Source of the DNA: an uncultured Chryseolinea sp.
Lineage (GTDB): Bacteria; Bacteroidota; Bacteroidia; Cytophagales; Cyclobacteriaceae
Direction of reading: 5' to 3'
NCBI GenBank assembly: GCA_946478915.1
Contig: CAMLER010000003.1
Coordinates: forward strand, 1-27,038
DNA length: 27,038 nt
Part shown: positions 19,024 to 26,279 of the stretch, piece after piece
How the letters are laid out: each line of letters opens with the position of its first letter
How positions within the stretch are numbered: position 1 is the first letter of the stretch
The notes under the pieces: model-generated
Told to the model about the DNA's origin: nothing
The model's database searches: none
What the model saw: only the letters and a program-made list of their open reading frames with translations
Program-made: the position numbers and the translations under genes

Positions 19024-21477
19024 TCAATTGTAACTTATGGTCAGTTTAAACGACTTTGAGCCTATAGTGGAGTAGGTGTGCCTGGGGTTCTGGTCTGAAG
19101 AGACAGTGCCGTCACCAAATTCCCATAAGTAAGTGGGTGTCGCCTGGCCATCGTAAGTCGATTGGTCGGTGAAAATTATCTCCTGACCTTTGCATGCGGT
19201 TACTGGCATCGAAAAAGCCGGTGTAGGCAAGGCTACGACAGCAATTTTAGCTTTGGTCGAAGTCGTGGCCGGGCAAGTTGGAGTTGTTGAAGTAGCCGTG
19301 TAGTAGTATTCACCGCTTGCGCCTATGGTATGGGTTGTGGATACCGCTCCAGCGATTATCCCGGATGTTGTTTCATACCATTGATAGGTGAAGGCCGGTG
19401 AATTCGGAACCACATTTAATTGTTTCAGGTCGCCAGCGCAGATAACATCGGATCCCGTGAATCCTACCTTGAAATCAGGTATGTCAATCGCCTCAACCAA
19501 AATTGATTCTCGCCGCGCAATGCACCCACTGGCCGCCTTTACATCGACATGATAGGTTCCCGCATGGGCCAGACGAAAGTTTGTTACGGGTGCCGGAGTG
19601 ATCCCGGTTCCGGAATAATTTTCCGGCCCAGACCATTCATATGTGAAGCCGGCACCAAGATCGTTCGAAATGCTCAGGTTAAGTGTTTGACCAAGGCAAA
19701 TGGGGCCATTGCTCACGGGCAACGGATCCGCCGCGGTTCCTGGCGAAATAGTCACCTTTACAACATTGGAGATCTCATTGCAGGCGTTGCTTTCCGAGGT
19801 AGCCTTTACAACATATTCGCCTGAAACCGTGGGCAAGAATTTTTCAGTGCCTATCGAGGTCGTAGCGGTTAGGTTATTGGTCCATTCATAGGTAACGCCT
19901 CCACCCTTTGTGGCACTTAATTCAACGGGGAAGCTACTGCAGACATTTAAAGGGCCCTCCGGAGTTACAACGGGTATCATACACGCCTTGTTTCTAAATA
20001 CAGAAACCTTCGACGCTGGGATACTTAAGTTGTTGTCATCGATGCTGGTGAACACGAGATCAGGCTTGCCATCCGTATCAACATCGCATATAGCGATATG
20101 GCGATTGATATAGGTAGTAGGTTGAACGAATTTGTCAAAAGATAAATTACCGGGAGTACTCGTGTTGTTAAGGATTGTAAGCGACTTTCTGGTCAGGGAT
20201 GCTGTTGCAATATCTACCTTTCCATCGCCGTCGAGGTCACCCAGATCGATTCCCCATGGCGTTAGGTCTGTCTCGAATGTCTTTAAAGCAGCAAAGTTTA
20301 GCGCGCTACTACTTTGATTCAGAAAGATTCCAACACCGGCTGAGATGAGTTGCGTGAACGCAATATCCGGTTTTTGATCACCGTCAAAGTCTCCAATTCT
20401 GATGTTTTTTATTGGAGTACCGACCGTGAGAGTTTTAATGTCACCGGCAAGGAAGGCTCCTGGTGAACTCTTATTCTCAATCACATATAGATCAGAGTTG
20501 GTTTGAAACTGGCTGGTGACAATTTCCGGTCGACCATCACCATTTAAATCCTGGACTGCCAGTCCCTCGGTTGTAACTGCACCGGGAACAGTAATATGAA
20601 TCGGTGGGATAGGAGCAAAAGAAATTGCTGCCAGGGAACTTTGGTTGATCAAAACTGTGACTGTATTACTTCCCTGGGCGGTTAGGATAACCTCTGGTTT
20701 ACCATCCAGGTTAACATCTGCAATTTCAATCCTTTTTGGTCGCTTTCCTGCCAGGGTCACGGGGACGGGCGGCGAAAAAGAAAAGTTTCCAATTCCGGTG
20801 CTTGAATTTTTCAGAATAAAGACTTTATCAGTCACGCCGCTCTCAGTTGCTACCAAATCCGGCTTGCCATCTCCATTAAGATCTCCACAGCGAATGTGAA
20901 GAGATAGCGACGCAATGTTCAATGCAACTTTACTGGGAAATGAGACAAGACCAACAGACGAACCGTTGGGGTAGAGGCTGATAAACTTAAAATTATCATT
21001 GGCGGTCGCGACGTCCACTTTTTTATCGCCATCAAAATCGCACATGCATAGATCGTAAAGTCCTTCAGAGGCTGGAGCACCGGCAGGAAAGTTGAATTGG
21101 CCCTGCAGGTTGGAAAGTTCAAAACCTGGCGAACCATTGAAATTTAGGAGGAACTGCTGAGCGCTGTACCCGGAAAGACCTGTAATAAGATTTGTGACTG
21201 ACACATCGTTATAGGTAGTTCCAAATGGAACTTTTACTACAAGGATTTGATCGGTAATGCTAATAATTTCGGCTCTGGATGCGCCAAAGGTTACAGCTAT
21301 TTTACTGGCATCCGTTCCAAAAAATGAACCCTTGATGGTCACAGTTTCTTCCATGTGACCTTCTATCTTATCGATGGATTTTATTTCGGGTTTTTGAGCA
21401 TGCGAAGGTGTAAACTGAATTATCAGAAAAGTAAAAACACACAGCCAACGCCTTAATTTTTTTAGTATTGGATTCAT
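19024..21477 (-). CDS. 5' part of a T9SS adhesin: TIG domain, seven FG-GAP repeats, Ig-like and PKD domains; ends at an in-frame TGA
   Basis: The ATG at 21477 is preferred because it gives a clean signal peptide (MNPILKKLRRWLCVF..., cleaved after SHA). An ATG at 21528 overlaps the preceding stop as ATGA but would put 17 residues in front of it. From 21477 the product is 817 residues. Domains in order: an IPT/TIG domain (about 30-115) and seven FG-GAP/VCBS calcium loops (DFDGDKKVD, DLNGDGKPD, DVNLDGKPE, DLNGDGRPE, DFDGDQKPD, DLDGDGKVD, DVDTDGKPD), consistent with a seven-bladed propeller. Then come three Ig-like domains with a Cys pair each, and a PKD domain (YLWEFGDGT). The reading stops at TGA (19024-19026) inside the PKD-like unit, between its two cysteines. 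Without the downstream sorting domain, T9SS export should fail. Confidence 0.85.
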   Translation of the reverse strand: MNPILKKLRRWLCVFTFLIIQFTPSHAQKPEIKSIDKIEGHMEETVTIKGSFFGTDASKIAVTFGASRAEIISITDQILVVKVPFGTTYNDVSVTNLITGLSGYSAQQFLLNFNGSPGFELSNLQGQFNFPAGAPASEGLYDLCMCDFDGDKKVDVATANDNFKFISLYPNGSSVGLVSFPSKVALNIASLSLHIRCGDLNGDGKPDLVATESGVTDKVFILKNSSTGIGNFSFSPPVPVTLAGKRPKRIEIADVNLDGKPEVILTAQGSNTVTVLINQSSLAAISFAPIPPIHITVPGAVTTEGLAVQDLNGDGRPEIVTSQFQTNSDLYVIENKSSPGAFLAGDIKTLTVGTPIKNIRIGDFDGDQKPDIAFTQLISAGVGIFLNQSSSALNFAALKTFETDLTPWGIDLGDLDGDGKVDIATASLTRKSLTILNNTSTPGNLSFDKFVQPTTYINRHIAICDVDTDGKPDLVFTSIDDNNLSIPASKVSVFRNKACMIPVVTPEGPLNVCSSFPVELSATKGGGVTYEWTNNLTATTSIGTEKFLPTVSGEYVVKATSESNACNEISNVVKVTISPGTAADPLPVSNGPICLGQTLNLSISNDLGAGFTYEWSGPENYSGTGITPAPVTNFRLAHAGTYHVDVKAASGCIARRESILVEAIDIPDFKVGFTGSDVICAGDLKQLNVVPNSPAFTYQWYETTSGIIAGAVSTTHTIGASGEYYYTATSTTPTCPATTSTKAKIAVVALPTPAFSMPVTACKGQEIIFTDQSTYDGQATPTYLWEFGDGTVSSDQNPRHTYSTIGSKSFKLTISYN

Positions 21478-21524
21478 GATACTTTGATCCGTTTGCGCGT
21501 AGTCAATGTAACCTGATTTTATAA

Positions 21525-22850
21525 TCATTTGTCGGTCGTAACTACCAATAGACGGGCCTCCCTCAGCTTGGTATATGTCTTCAGATTTCTGATCTCCTCA
21601 TGCGCTTCAGATGCCTTCAGTGTCTCCAGCACATGCACGTAGTATTTCTTATCCTGTGGGTTGTAGAAAATCTCAGCATTGAATTTGTCGGCGATAAGTT
21701 TCTTCTTGTACACGTCCGCCTGAGTGAAATCGTTAAACAGCTTGATAACCACAAAATATTTTTTCTTAGCGACTCCCGGTTCGGCATTCAGTTGATTAGG
21801 ATCGCTGGATGTATCCTGGAAACGCGCAGTGTGTTTTTCCGTCGGTGATTTGGTTAGCGTTGATCGCAACACAGGTGCTGCACGTTTGAATTTTTTTACA
21901 TTACCTAATTTCAATCCAAGTATAACTTCGTGGGATCCCTGTGAGAAGCCGTCGGCGGGTTGATTATTTGGTTCGTACGAATATCCCAAAATAAATCGTT
22001 GTGTCTTTATTCCGAGATTTCCGGTGAATCCGTAGGGCAACTTGTACGATCCCCCCAGCCAAAAATTTTGGGTAACATTTAGTTTACCAAGGAATTCGAA
22101 CTGACTGTTCCCAAATTTTGAATATTTGTAATTGAAATAAAATTCGAGCGGAGCAATAGCTTCCTCCGTCCGGACTTTTCTATTCATACCTCCCTTGCGG
22201 CGGCTTACTATCTTGCTCTCTACTTTTCGTCTGTAATATATTGTTACAAAAACATTATCTGCGGGAGAAACCGTGGTGTTAGAAAAGCTTGCTTCGCTGT
22301 TATAAACATTCGGAAAGAGTTGCGGCAACGAAATTCCCACATTCAATCCACCGCCGGAACGGTAGAGCGCTCCAAAACCCGCTGCAGGCTGGATATTGTT
22401 GGCCATGTAGTTTGCGATAGCGGGGTCGTTAGGATCGCTTATGTTGGTTAAATCAATACTATTTGTAATTGCACCGCCTGAAAGGCCCAAAAAAAGCCAG
22501 TTTTTCTGACCAAGCGGAATACCATAAGCATAAGATAATGTAACATCAGTTGTGTTGAGAAGGCCACGTTTGTAAGAGGAAAATTTGCCGCCCAAACCTG
22601 CTCGAGATTCATTCAACAATGTATTGAATGTTAGCGCTGAAACTGTTGGAGCTCCTTCGATATTCATCCATTGTTGTCGGTGTATTGCAAAAACCTGGGT
22701 ATATTCGGTAAGCGCCTCTGCAGGATTGTAAAGGAAAGGATTGATGTAGTAACTGTTATAAACAGGAAAATTCTGGGCATGCAGTGGTCTGTATGCAAAT
22801 GAGCATAGTATAAAAAATGTGGCTATTATGAAGTTAAAAAAATTGCGCAT
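21525..22850 (-). CDS. PorP/SprF outer-membrane protein with C-terminal SPOR-like domain
   Basis: A 441-residue protein. Signal peptide: about 1-25 (ending PLHA before Gln). A PorP/SprF barrel covers about 26-325: signature FPVYNSYYINPFLYNPAEA, then HRQQWMNIEGAPTVSALTF, a run of barrel strands, and closing motifs GYSYEPNNQ and HEVILGLKLG. A polar linker (about 326-362) leads to a SPOR-like domain at 364-437. That domain has the two-half pattern of the fold: YFVVIKLFNDFTQADVYKKK, then a basic/hydrophobic middle, then YYVHVLETLKASEAHEEI. SPOR domains bind glycan strands of peptidoglycan stripped of peptides. It overlaps a possible start of the interrupted adhesin by 4 bases (ATGA), which suggests a shared transcript and that this is the partner of that adhesin. 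The fusion is about 120 residues longer than the plain PorP/SprF at 10734-11684. Confidence 0.88.
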   Translation of the reverse strand: MRNFFNFIIATFFILCSFAYRPLHAQNFPVYNSYYINPFLYNPAEALTEYTQVFAIHRQQWMNIEGAPTVSALTFNTLLNESRAGLGGKFSSYKRGLLNTTDVTLSYAYGIPLGQKNWLFLGLSGGAITNSIDLTNISDPNDPAIANYMANNIQPAAGFGALYRSGGGLNVGISLPQLFPNVYNSEASFSNTTVSPADNVFVTIYYRRKVESKIVSRRKGGMNRKVRTEEAIAPLEFYFNYKYSKFGNSQFEFLGKLNVTQNFWLGGSYKLPYGFTGNLGIKTQRFILGYSYEPNNQPADGFSQGSHEVILGLKLGNVKKFKRAAPVLRSTLTKSPTEKHTARFQDTSSDPNQLNAEPGVAKKKYFVVIKLFNDFTQADVYKKKLIADKFNAEIFYNPQDKKYYVHVLETLKASEAHEEIRNLKTYTKLREARLLVVTTDK

Positions 22851-23037
22851 TCACAACCATTAATAGGGGTAACAGCCAAAAAGTCACTCGAAAGAAACAG
22901 CCGTTTTGACTACTTATTTTAAAAAATTAGCCGCGAACTGTCGTGAACCGTTATCCCTTAAAAAAAGTTACTTCACAGTAACTCCCGAATATACATCGTT
23001 TTTTCTTTCAGCAGGTTAGCGTGATTACCTAACTTGA

Positions 23038-23877
23038 TTGAATCGAATTCAGAGTGATGTAACATTTTTAACGCTCTTTAACTTTTTTGTGAAAGCTTTC
23101 TTTACATACTCACTTTTTTCTTTTTTTATCACGTTACCGGCATATTCACAATTGTTGGTCGGACCGGAAATTGGGGTCAACTATTCATGGACTTCGCTTC
23201 GCGATGACGATTTGCAAGAGAGATTCAGAATGAAAGCTGTGCCCGGATTCCATGCCGGAGGTCGCATTGCATTTAAAGTACGAAATCGTTTTTTTCTTCA
23301 TGCCTCATTATTGTACGCTACTAAAGGACGCATCCTTACGGGCAAAATGGATCCGCTATTAAAAAGCACTGCGACGTATAGCTATATCGATATGCCGATA
23401 AACTATACTGTCGACTTCCGAGGTAAGTTTAAGGGCAAAGAGTTCAAATACTTCTTTGGTATCGGACCTAACGTAAGCTACTGGCTGGGCGGGAAAGGAA
23501 AATTTTTTAGTTCCGAATTAGAAGAAAACAATCAGGATCAAATTTCATACAAGGTAAAATTCGGTTCCAGCGAAGATGAAGCTGTGTCGGGTCGACTGTC
23601 AGTTTCAAGGGCAAACAGGTTACAACTAGGTCTTAACTTGATCGCAGGAACTGTATTCGAGCCAGCCTATAAACAACGTTTCATATTTTCTGTCCGTTAT
23701 GAACTTGGACACAGTTACCTTGCAAAAGAAGATGGTGAACTAATCGACATGTATTTCGAAGAGCCACTGAAATCAAGAAATACAGGCTTCCGAATTTCTG
23801 TTTCATATCTGATCGACCTCAAAACCGAAGAGCGCAAGAAAGGTAAGAGCACCATCGACCCGCGTAAACCGAAATAG
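23038..23877 (+). CDS. PorT-like outer-membrane beta-barrel protein
   Basis: A 279-residue protein if the TTG at 23038 is used. A GTG at 23089 would give a tighter signal peptide (MKAFFTYSLFSFFITLPAYSQ) and is a serious alternative start. The mature part has the common Bacteroidota PorT/OMP_b-brl_2 pattern. It opens with LLVGPEIGVNYSW, then FHAGGRIAFKVRNRFFLHASLLYATKGR, then a central YSYIDMPINYTVDF and YFFGIGPNVSYWLGG, and it ends in barrel strands. The tail after the last strand is basic and polar (EERKKGKSTIDPRKPK), an unusual ending for a barrel. PorT itself is a T9SS assembly factor, but this broad family includes many barrels of unknown job, so a T9SS role is only suggested by the neighbours. 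It ends 2 bases from the convergent ppx/gppA-type gene. Confidence 0.75.
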   Translation: MNRIQSDVTFLTLFNFFVKAFFTYSLFSFFITLPAYSQLLVGPEIGVNYSWTSLRDDDLQERFRMKAVPGFHAGGRIAFKVRNRFFLHASLLYATKGRILTGKMDPLLKSTATYSYIDMPINYTVDFRGKFKGKEFKYFFGIGPNVSYWLGGKGKFFSSELEENNQDQISYKVKFGSSEDEAVSGRLSVSRANRLQLGLNLIAGTVFEPAYKQRFIFSVRYELGHSYLAKEDGELIDMYFEEPLKSRNTGFRISVSYLIDLKTEERKKGKSTIDPRKPK

Positions 23878-23879
23878 TT

Positions 23880-24773
23880 TTAGAACTCAATTTTTTTCTG
23901 TAGGGTGTTTTTTTCGTAAAGGTGAAAAATAATACCATCCTTTAAACCTACGTCAGGTACGAGAATGCTGCTTGCGCGTGCCCATTCCATCACCTTGAGA
24001 TATATGTTGCTGGCGGGAATAATGACATCGGCGCGATCCGGGTTCATCTGCAGTTTATAGATACGATCTTCGATTGAATATTGATCGATCATGTCGCGAA
24101 TCTCTCTTACTTTTTTTATGGAAATAGTTTTTCCCGGGCGGGACAAAGCGAGCTCAAATATTTTGCTGATGTTACCACCGGTACCTACCGCGATGATTTT
24201 TCCATAGCTTTTCTTGATATGCTCACGAACCCAATGTTCCATATGCTCCCACATGACAGGGGAATCAGTATGTTCGAGCACACGAACAGATCCAATTTTG
24301 AAAGAGCGTGTCTTGATTTTTTTTCCTTTTACGTACAAATTCAGTTCCGTACTACCCCCACCAACGTCGATATGTAGATAGCTCTGATCAGATAGAAATG
24401 AACTTATAGCGCGGTTAATAAATTCGGCTTCTCTGTTACCATCAATGATGTTGATTTCGACACCGATCTCATCTCTTACCTGCGCGGCCAGTTCAACTCC
24501 GTTTTCAGATTCGCGCATCGCCGAAGTAGCACAAAACATATAATCATCCACTTCATAAAGCTCGATCAGCAATCGAAAAGCTTTCATTAATTTTTTGAAT
24601 TTTAAAATGCTTTTCTCGGTGATCCTGCCAGAAGTAAACACATCGTGGCCAAGCCGAAGTGGAAACCGGACGTATTCAAGCTTTTTGAAGAGCACCTTCG
24701 GAGAATGATCCAGGACAGTTGAGACCTGAAAGCGAATAGCATTGGAGCCGATGTCAATGGCAGCGAGTTTCAA
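23880..24773 (-). CDS. Ppx/GppA family phosphatase (exopolyphosphatase-like)
   Basis: A 297-residue protein with the actin-like ASKHA fold. It has AIDIGSNAIRF (5-15, phosphate 1 loop), CATSAMRES (81-89), the segment IIDGNREAEF (109-118) that holds the expected catalytic Glu, DVGGGSTEL (136-144, phosphate 2 loop) and AVGTGGNISKI (195-205). The length is that of the short Ppx/GppA form without the C-terminal HD-like domain of E. coli Ppx (513 residues). Such enzymes remove end phosphates from polyphosphate and/or hydrolyse pppGpp; which one applies here cannot be read from the motifs. The start is a TTG at 24773: the ATG at 24778 is out of frame, and the conserved first strand needs this start. 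With ppk1 and ppk2 in the same window, polyphosphate is a reasonable substrate. Confidence 0.92.
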   Translation of the reverse strand: MKLAAIDIGSNAIRFQVSTVLDHSPKVLFKKLEYVRFPLRLGHDVFTSGRITEKSILKFKKLMKAFRLLIELYEVDDYMFCATSAMRESENGVELAAQVRDEIGVEINIIDGNREAEFINRAISSFLSDQSYLHIDVGGGSTELNLYVKGKKIKTRSFKIGSVRVLEHTDSPVMWEHMEHWVREHIKKSYGKIIAVGTGGNISKIFELALSRPGKTISIKKVREIRDMIDQYSIEDRIYKLQMNPDRADVIIPASNIYLKVMEWARASSILVPDVGLKDGIIFHLYEKNTLQKKIEF

Positions 24774-24807
24774 TACATTCTAAAGTTTGGTGGTATTCCA
24801 GTCAATG

Positions 24808-24815
24808 CAAAAATA
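24808..24815 (-). promoter_or_regulatory. -7 promoter element of the ppx/gppA-type gene
   Basis: On the minus strand this reads TATTTTTG, an exact TAnnTTTG match, placed about 34 bases before the TTG start at 24773. It lies within the 27-base loop between AAAGTTTG (24782-24789) and its complement CAAACTTT (24817-24824), an 8-bp inverted repeat that could be a protein binding site. Confidence 0.45.
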
Positions 24816-24873
24816 TCAAACTTTGACAAAACCGCGGTAGCTGGTACTTCCTGATACTGGAAACCTGCTTTGA

Positions 24874-24912
24874 TTGCAGATCACACGTTTGCGCCGTAAG
24901 CTGGATCTGCAA
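24874..24912. repeat. 9-bp perfect inverted repeat upstream of the metH leader
   Basis: TTGCAGATC (24874-24882) and GATCTGCAA (24904-24912) are exact complements with a 21-base spacer. No T run follows on either side, so it is not an ordinary terminator. It sits between the ppx promoter and the metH promoter. It could be an operator for either gene or a structured leader; the function is unknown. Confidence 0.4.
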
Positions 24913-24993
24913 CCATGAATAATATTCAGACACAACCGAAAGGGTACCTGCAATTGCGTGAAACACTACCTAACGCGTTGCGTTTGATATTTT

Positions 24994-25001
24994 TAAATTT
25001 G
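24994..25001 (+). promoter_or_regulatory. Likely promoter -7 element for the SAM riboswitch/metH transcript (TAAATTTG)
   Basis: TAAATTTG matches TAnnTTTG exactly and would start transcription about 18 bases before the riboswitch. A second near-match (TTACTTTG, 25014-25021) lies right at the riboswitch edge. Neither has an ideal -33 TTTG; one occurs at 24983-24986, too close to the first. Confidence 0.4.
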
Positions 25002-25025
25002 ATTTCTTATCACTTACTTTGTAAC

Positions 25026-25134
25026 ACTTATCCAGAAAGACCGAGGGTTGGGCCCTATGACGTCTTAGCATCCTATCCCTGTCAGCCAGGGGTGTTGTGC
25101 TAAATCCCATCCGCAGAATACGGAAAAGATAAGT
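25026..25134 (+). ncRNA. SAM-I (S-box) riboswitch aptamer
   Basis: The outer stem P1 is formed by ACTTATC (25026-25032) and GATAAGT (25128-25134), perfectly paired. Just inside follow CAGAAAGACCGAGGG, then the conserved GGCCC-TATGA junction (25051-25060) and a TTAGCATCC segment. Downstream are GTGCTAAATCC (25097-25107) and CCGCAG-AATA-CGG, in the order and spacing of the S-box consensus. The aptamer binds S-adenosylmethionine and lowers expression of methionine genes. Its place, 49 bases before a homocysteine methyltransferase gene, fits exactly. Confidence 0.93.
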
Positions 25135-25148
25135 AACCCTACACACCG

Positions 25149-25181
25149 GGCTCTCTGGATAAAACAGCATAAACGAGAGCC
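25149..25181 (+). promoter_or_regulatory. Hairpin masking the start region of the metH N-terminal gene (riboswitch expression platform)
   Basis: GGCTCTC (25149-25155) pairs perfectly with GAGAGCC (25175-25181), which ends two bases before the ATG at 25184. The 3' arm contains GAGAG, the only Shine-Dalgarno-like sequence there. No T run follows, so it would act by blocking ribosome binding rather than by ending transcription. How SAM binding is linked to this hairpin is not obvious from base pairing. Confidence 0.6.
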
Positions 25182-25183
25182 TT

Positions 25184-26197
25184 ATGAAAATCAAGGACAT
25201 ACTTAAAGACCGAATCCTGGTAATCGACGGTGCCATGGGCACAATGATCCAGCGTTACAAGCTCACCGAAGAAGATTTCCGGGGAGAGCGATTTAAAAGC
25301 CATACGCACCCTTTGCGGGGGAACAATGATATCCTTTCCATCACCCGACCGGATATCATCAAGGAAATTCATAGACAATATTTCGAGGCCGGCGCCGATA
25401 TTGTTGAAACGAACACGTTCAGCGCGACGACAATTGCTCAGGCCGATTATCGACTTGAGGATGCTGTCTATGATATCAATTATTATTCAGCTAAGATAGC
25501 ACGTGAGGTCGCCGATCAATTTACAAAGCAGGAGCCAAACAAGCCAAGGTTCGTCGCTGGTGCTATGGGCCCGACAAACAAGACAGCGTCGCTCTCACCA
25601 GATGTAAATAGTCCCGGATATCGTGCAATTACCTTTGATCAACTGAAGGCGGCCTTCAAACAACAAGCCCAGGCGTTGATGGATGGTGGTGTCGATATTT
25701 TGCTTCTTGAAACCATTATCGATACGTTAAATGTCAAGGCCGCTCTTTTCGCAATTCAGGAATTATTTGAGGAAACAAACAGGTCACTACCTATCATGGT
25801 CTCTGGTACGATCACAGATGCCAGCGGCAGAACCCTTTCCGGACAAACCACCGAAGCATTTTTAGTTTCTGTGTCCCATGTACCGCTCCTGAGCATTGGA
25901 TTGAATTGTGCGTTAGGCGCTTCACTGCTGAGGCCATACCTACAGGTGTTGAGCGATAATGCTCCTTTTTTTGTTAGCGCATACCCCAACGCTGGATTGC
26001 CAAACGAATTTGGACAGTACGACGAATCTCCGGAACAGATGGGTGCACAGATTGAAGTGTTTTTAAAGGAAGGTCTGGTGAATCTGGTAGGCGGATGCTG
26101 TGGAACGACACCAGAACATATCAAGGTAATTGCAAAACTTGCTGCTAAGTATCAGCCCAGAAAAATCAACACTTCTTCTCCAGTCGAATCTGTTTGA
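25184..26197 (+). CDS. Homocysteine S-methyltransferase, N-terminal module of a split MetH
   Basis: A 337-residue TIM-barrel homocysteine S-methyltransferase. Motifs in order: VIDGAMGTMIQRY (13-25), NDILSITRPDIIKEIHRQY (about 48-66), GADIVETNTFSAT (about 69-81), AGAMGPTNKTASLSPDV and LLETIIDTLN. The zinc-binding cysteines are Cys242 in GLNCALGA and Cys305-Cys306 in GGCCGTTPEH, all present. In E. coli this domain is the first third of MetH (1227 residues); here it is a separate gene. The remaining domains begin in the gene at 26280, 82 bases downstream on the same strand. The two products should act together to methylate homocysteine from methyl-cobalamin. Control is by the S-box riboswitch and the start-site hairpin just upstream. 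The stop is TGA. Confidence 0.93.
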   Translation: MKIKDILKDRILVIDGAMGTMIQRYKLTEEDFRGERFKSHTHPLRGNNDILSITRPDIIKEIHRQYFEAGADIVETNTFSATTIAQADYRLEDAVYDINYYSAKIAREVADQFTKQEPNKPRFVAGAMGPTNKTASLSPDVNSPGYRAITFDQLKAAFKQQAQALMDGGVDILLLETIIDTLNVKAALFAIQELFEETNRSLPIMVSGTITDASGRTLSGQTTEAFLVSVSHVPLLSIGLNCALGASLLRPYLQVLSDNAPFFVSAYPNAGLPNEFGQYDESPEQMGAQIEVFLKEGLVNLVGGCCGTTPEHIKVIAKLAAKYQPRKINTSSPVESV

Positions 26198-26279
26198 GAA
26201 TAAAGTTAATCAACGCATCAAGAAAGCATAACCGAAAGCCCATTTGAAAATGCGGTTTGAGAATGAATGCAACTGAAAT

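Noticed and set aside
18244..21528. Frameshift or alternative genetic code (TGA read as an amino acid) to explain the split adhesin
   Set aside because: Both parts are in the same frame, so no frameshift is needed. TGA ends other intact genes here (SnoaL-like at 4804, PorP/SprF at 21525, homocysteine methyltransferase at 26195), so TGA is a normal stop.
24915..25103. Small open frame (62 codons) starting ATG in the ppx/metH gap
   Set aside because: It runs into the S-box riboswitch aptamer, has no recognisable domain or signal peptide, and the RNA structure explains the conserved bases better.
25149..25183. Rho-independent terminator as the riboswitch output
   Set aside because: The stem is followed only by TT and then the ATG; there is no T run, so a ribosome-blocking hairpin fits better.
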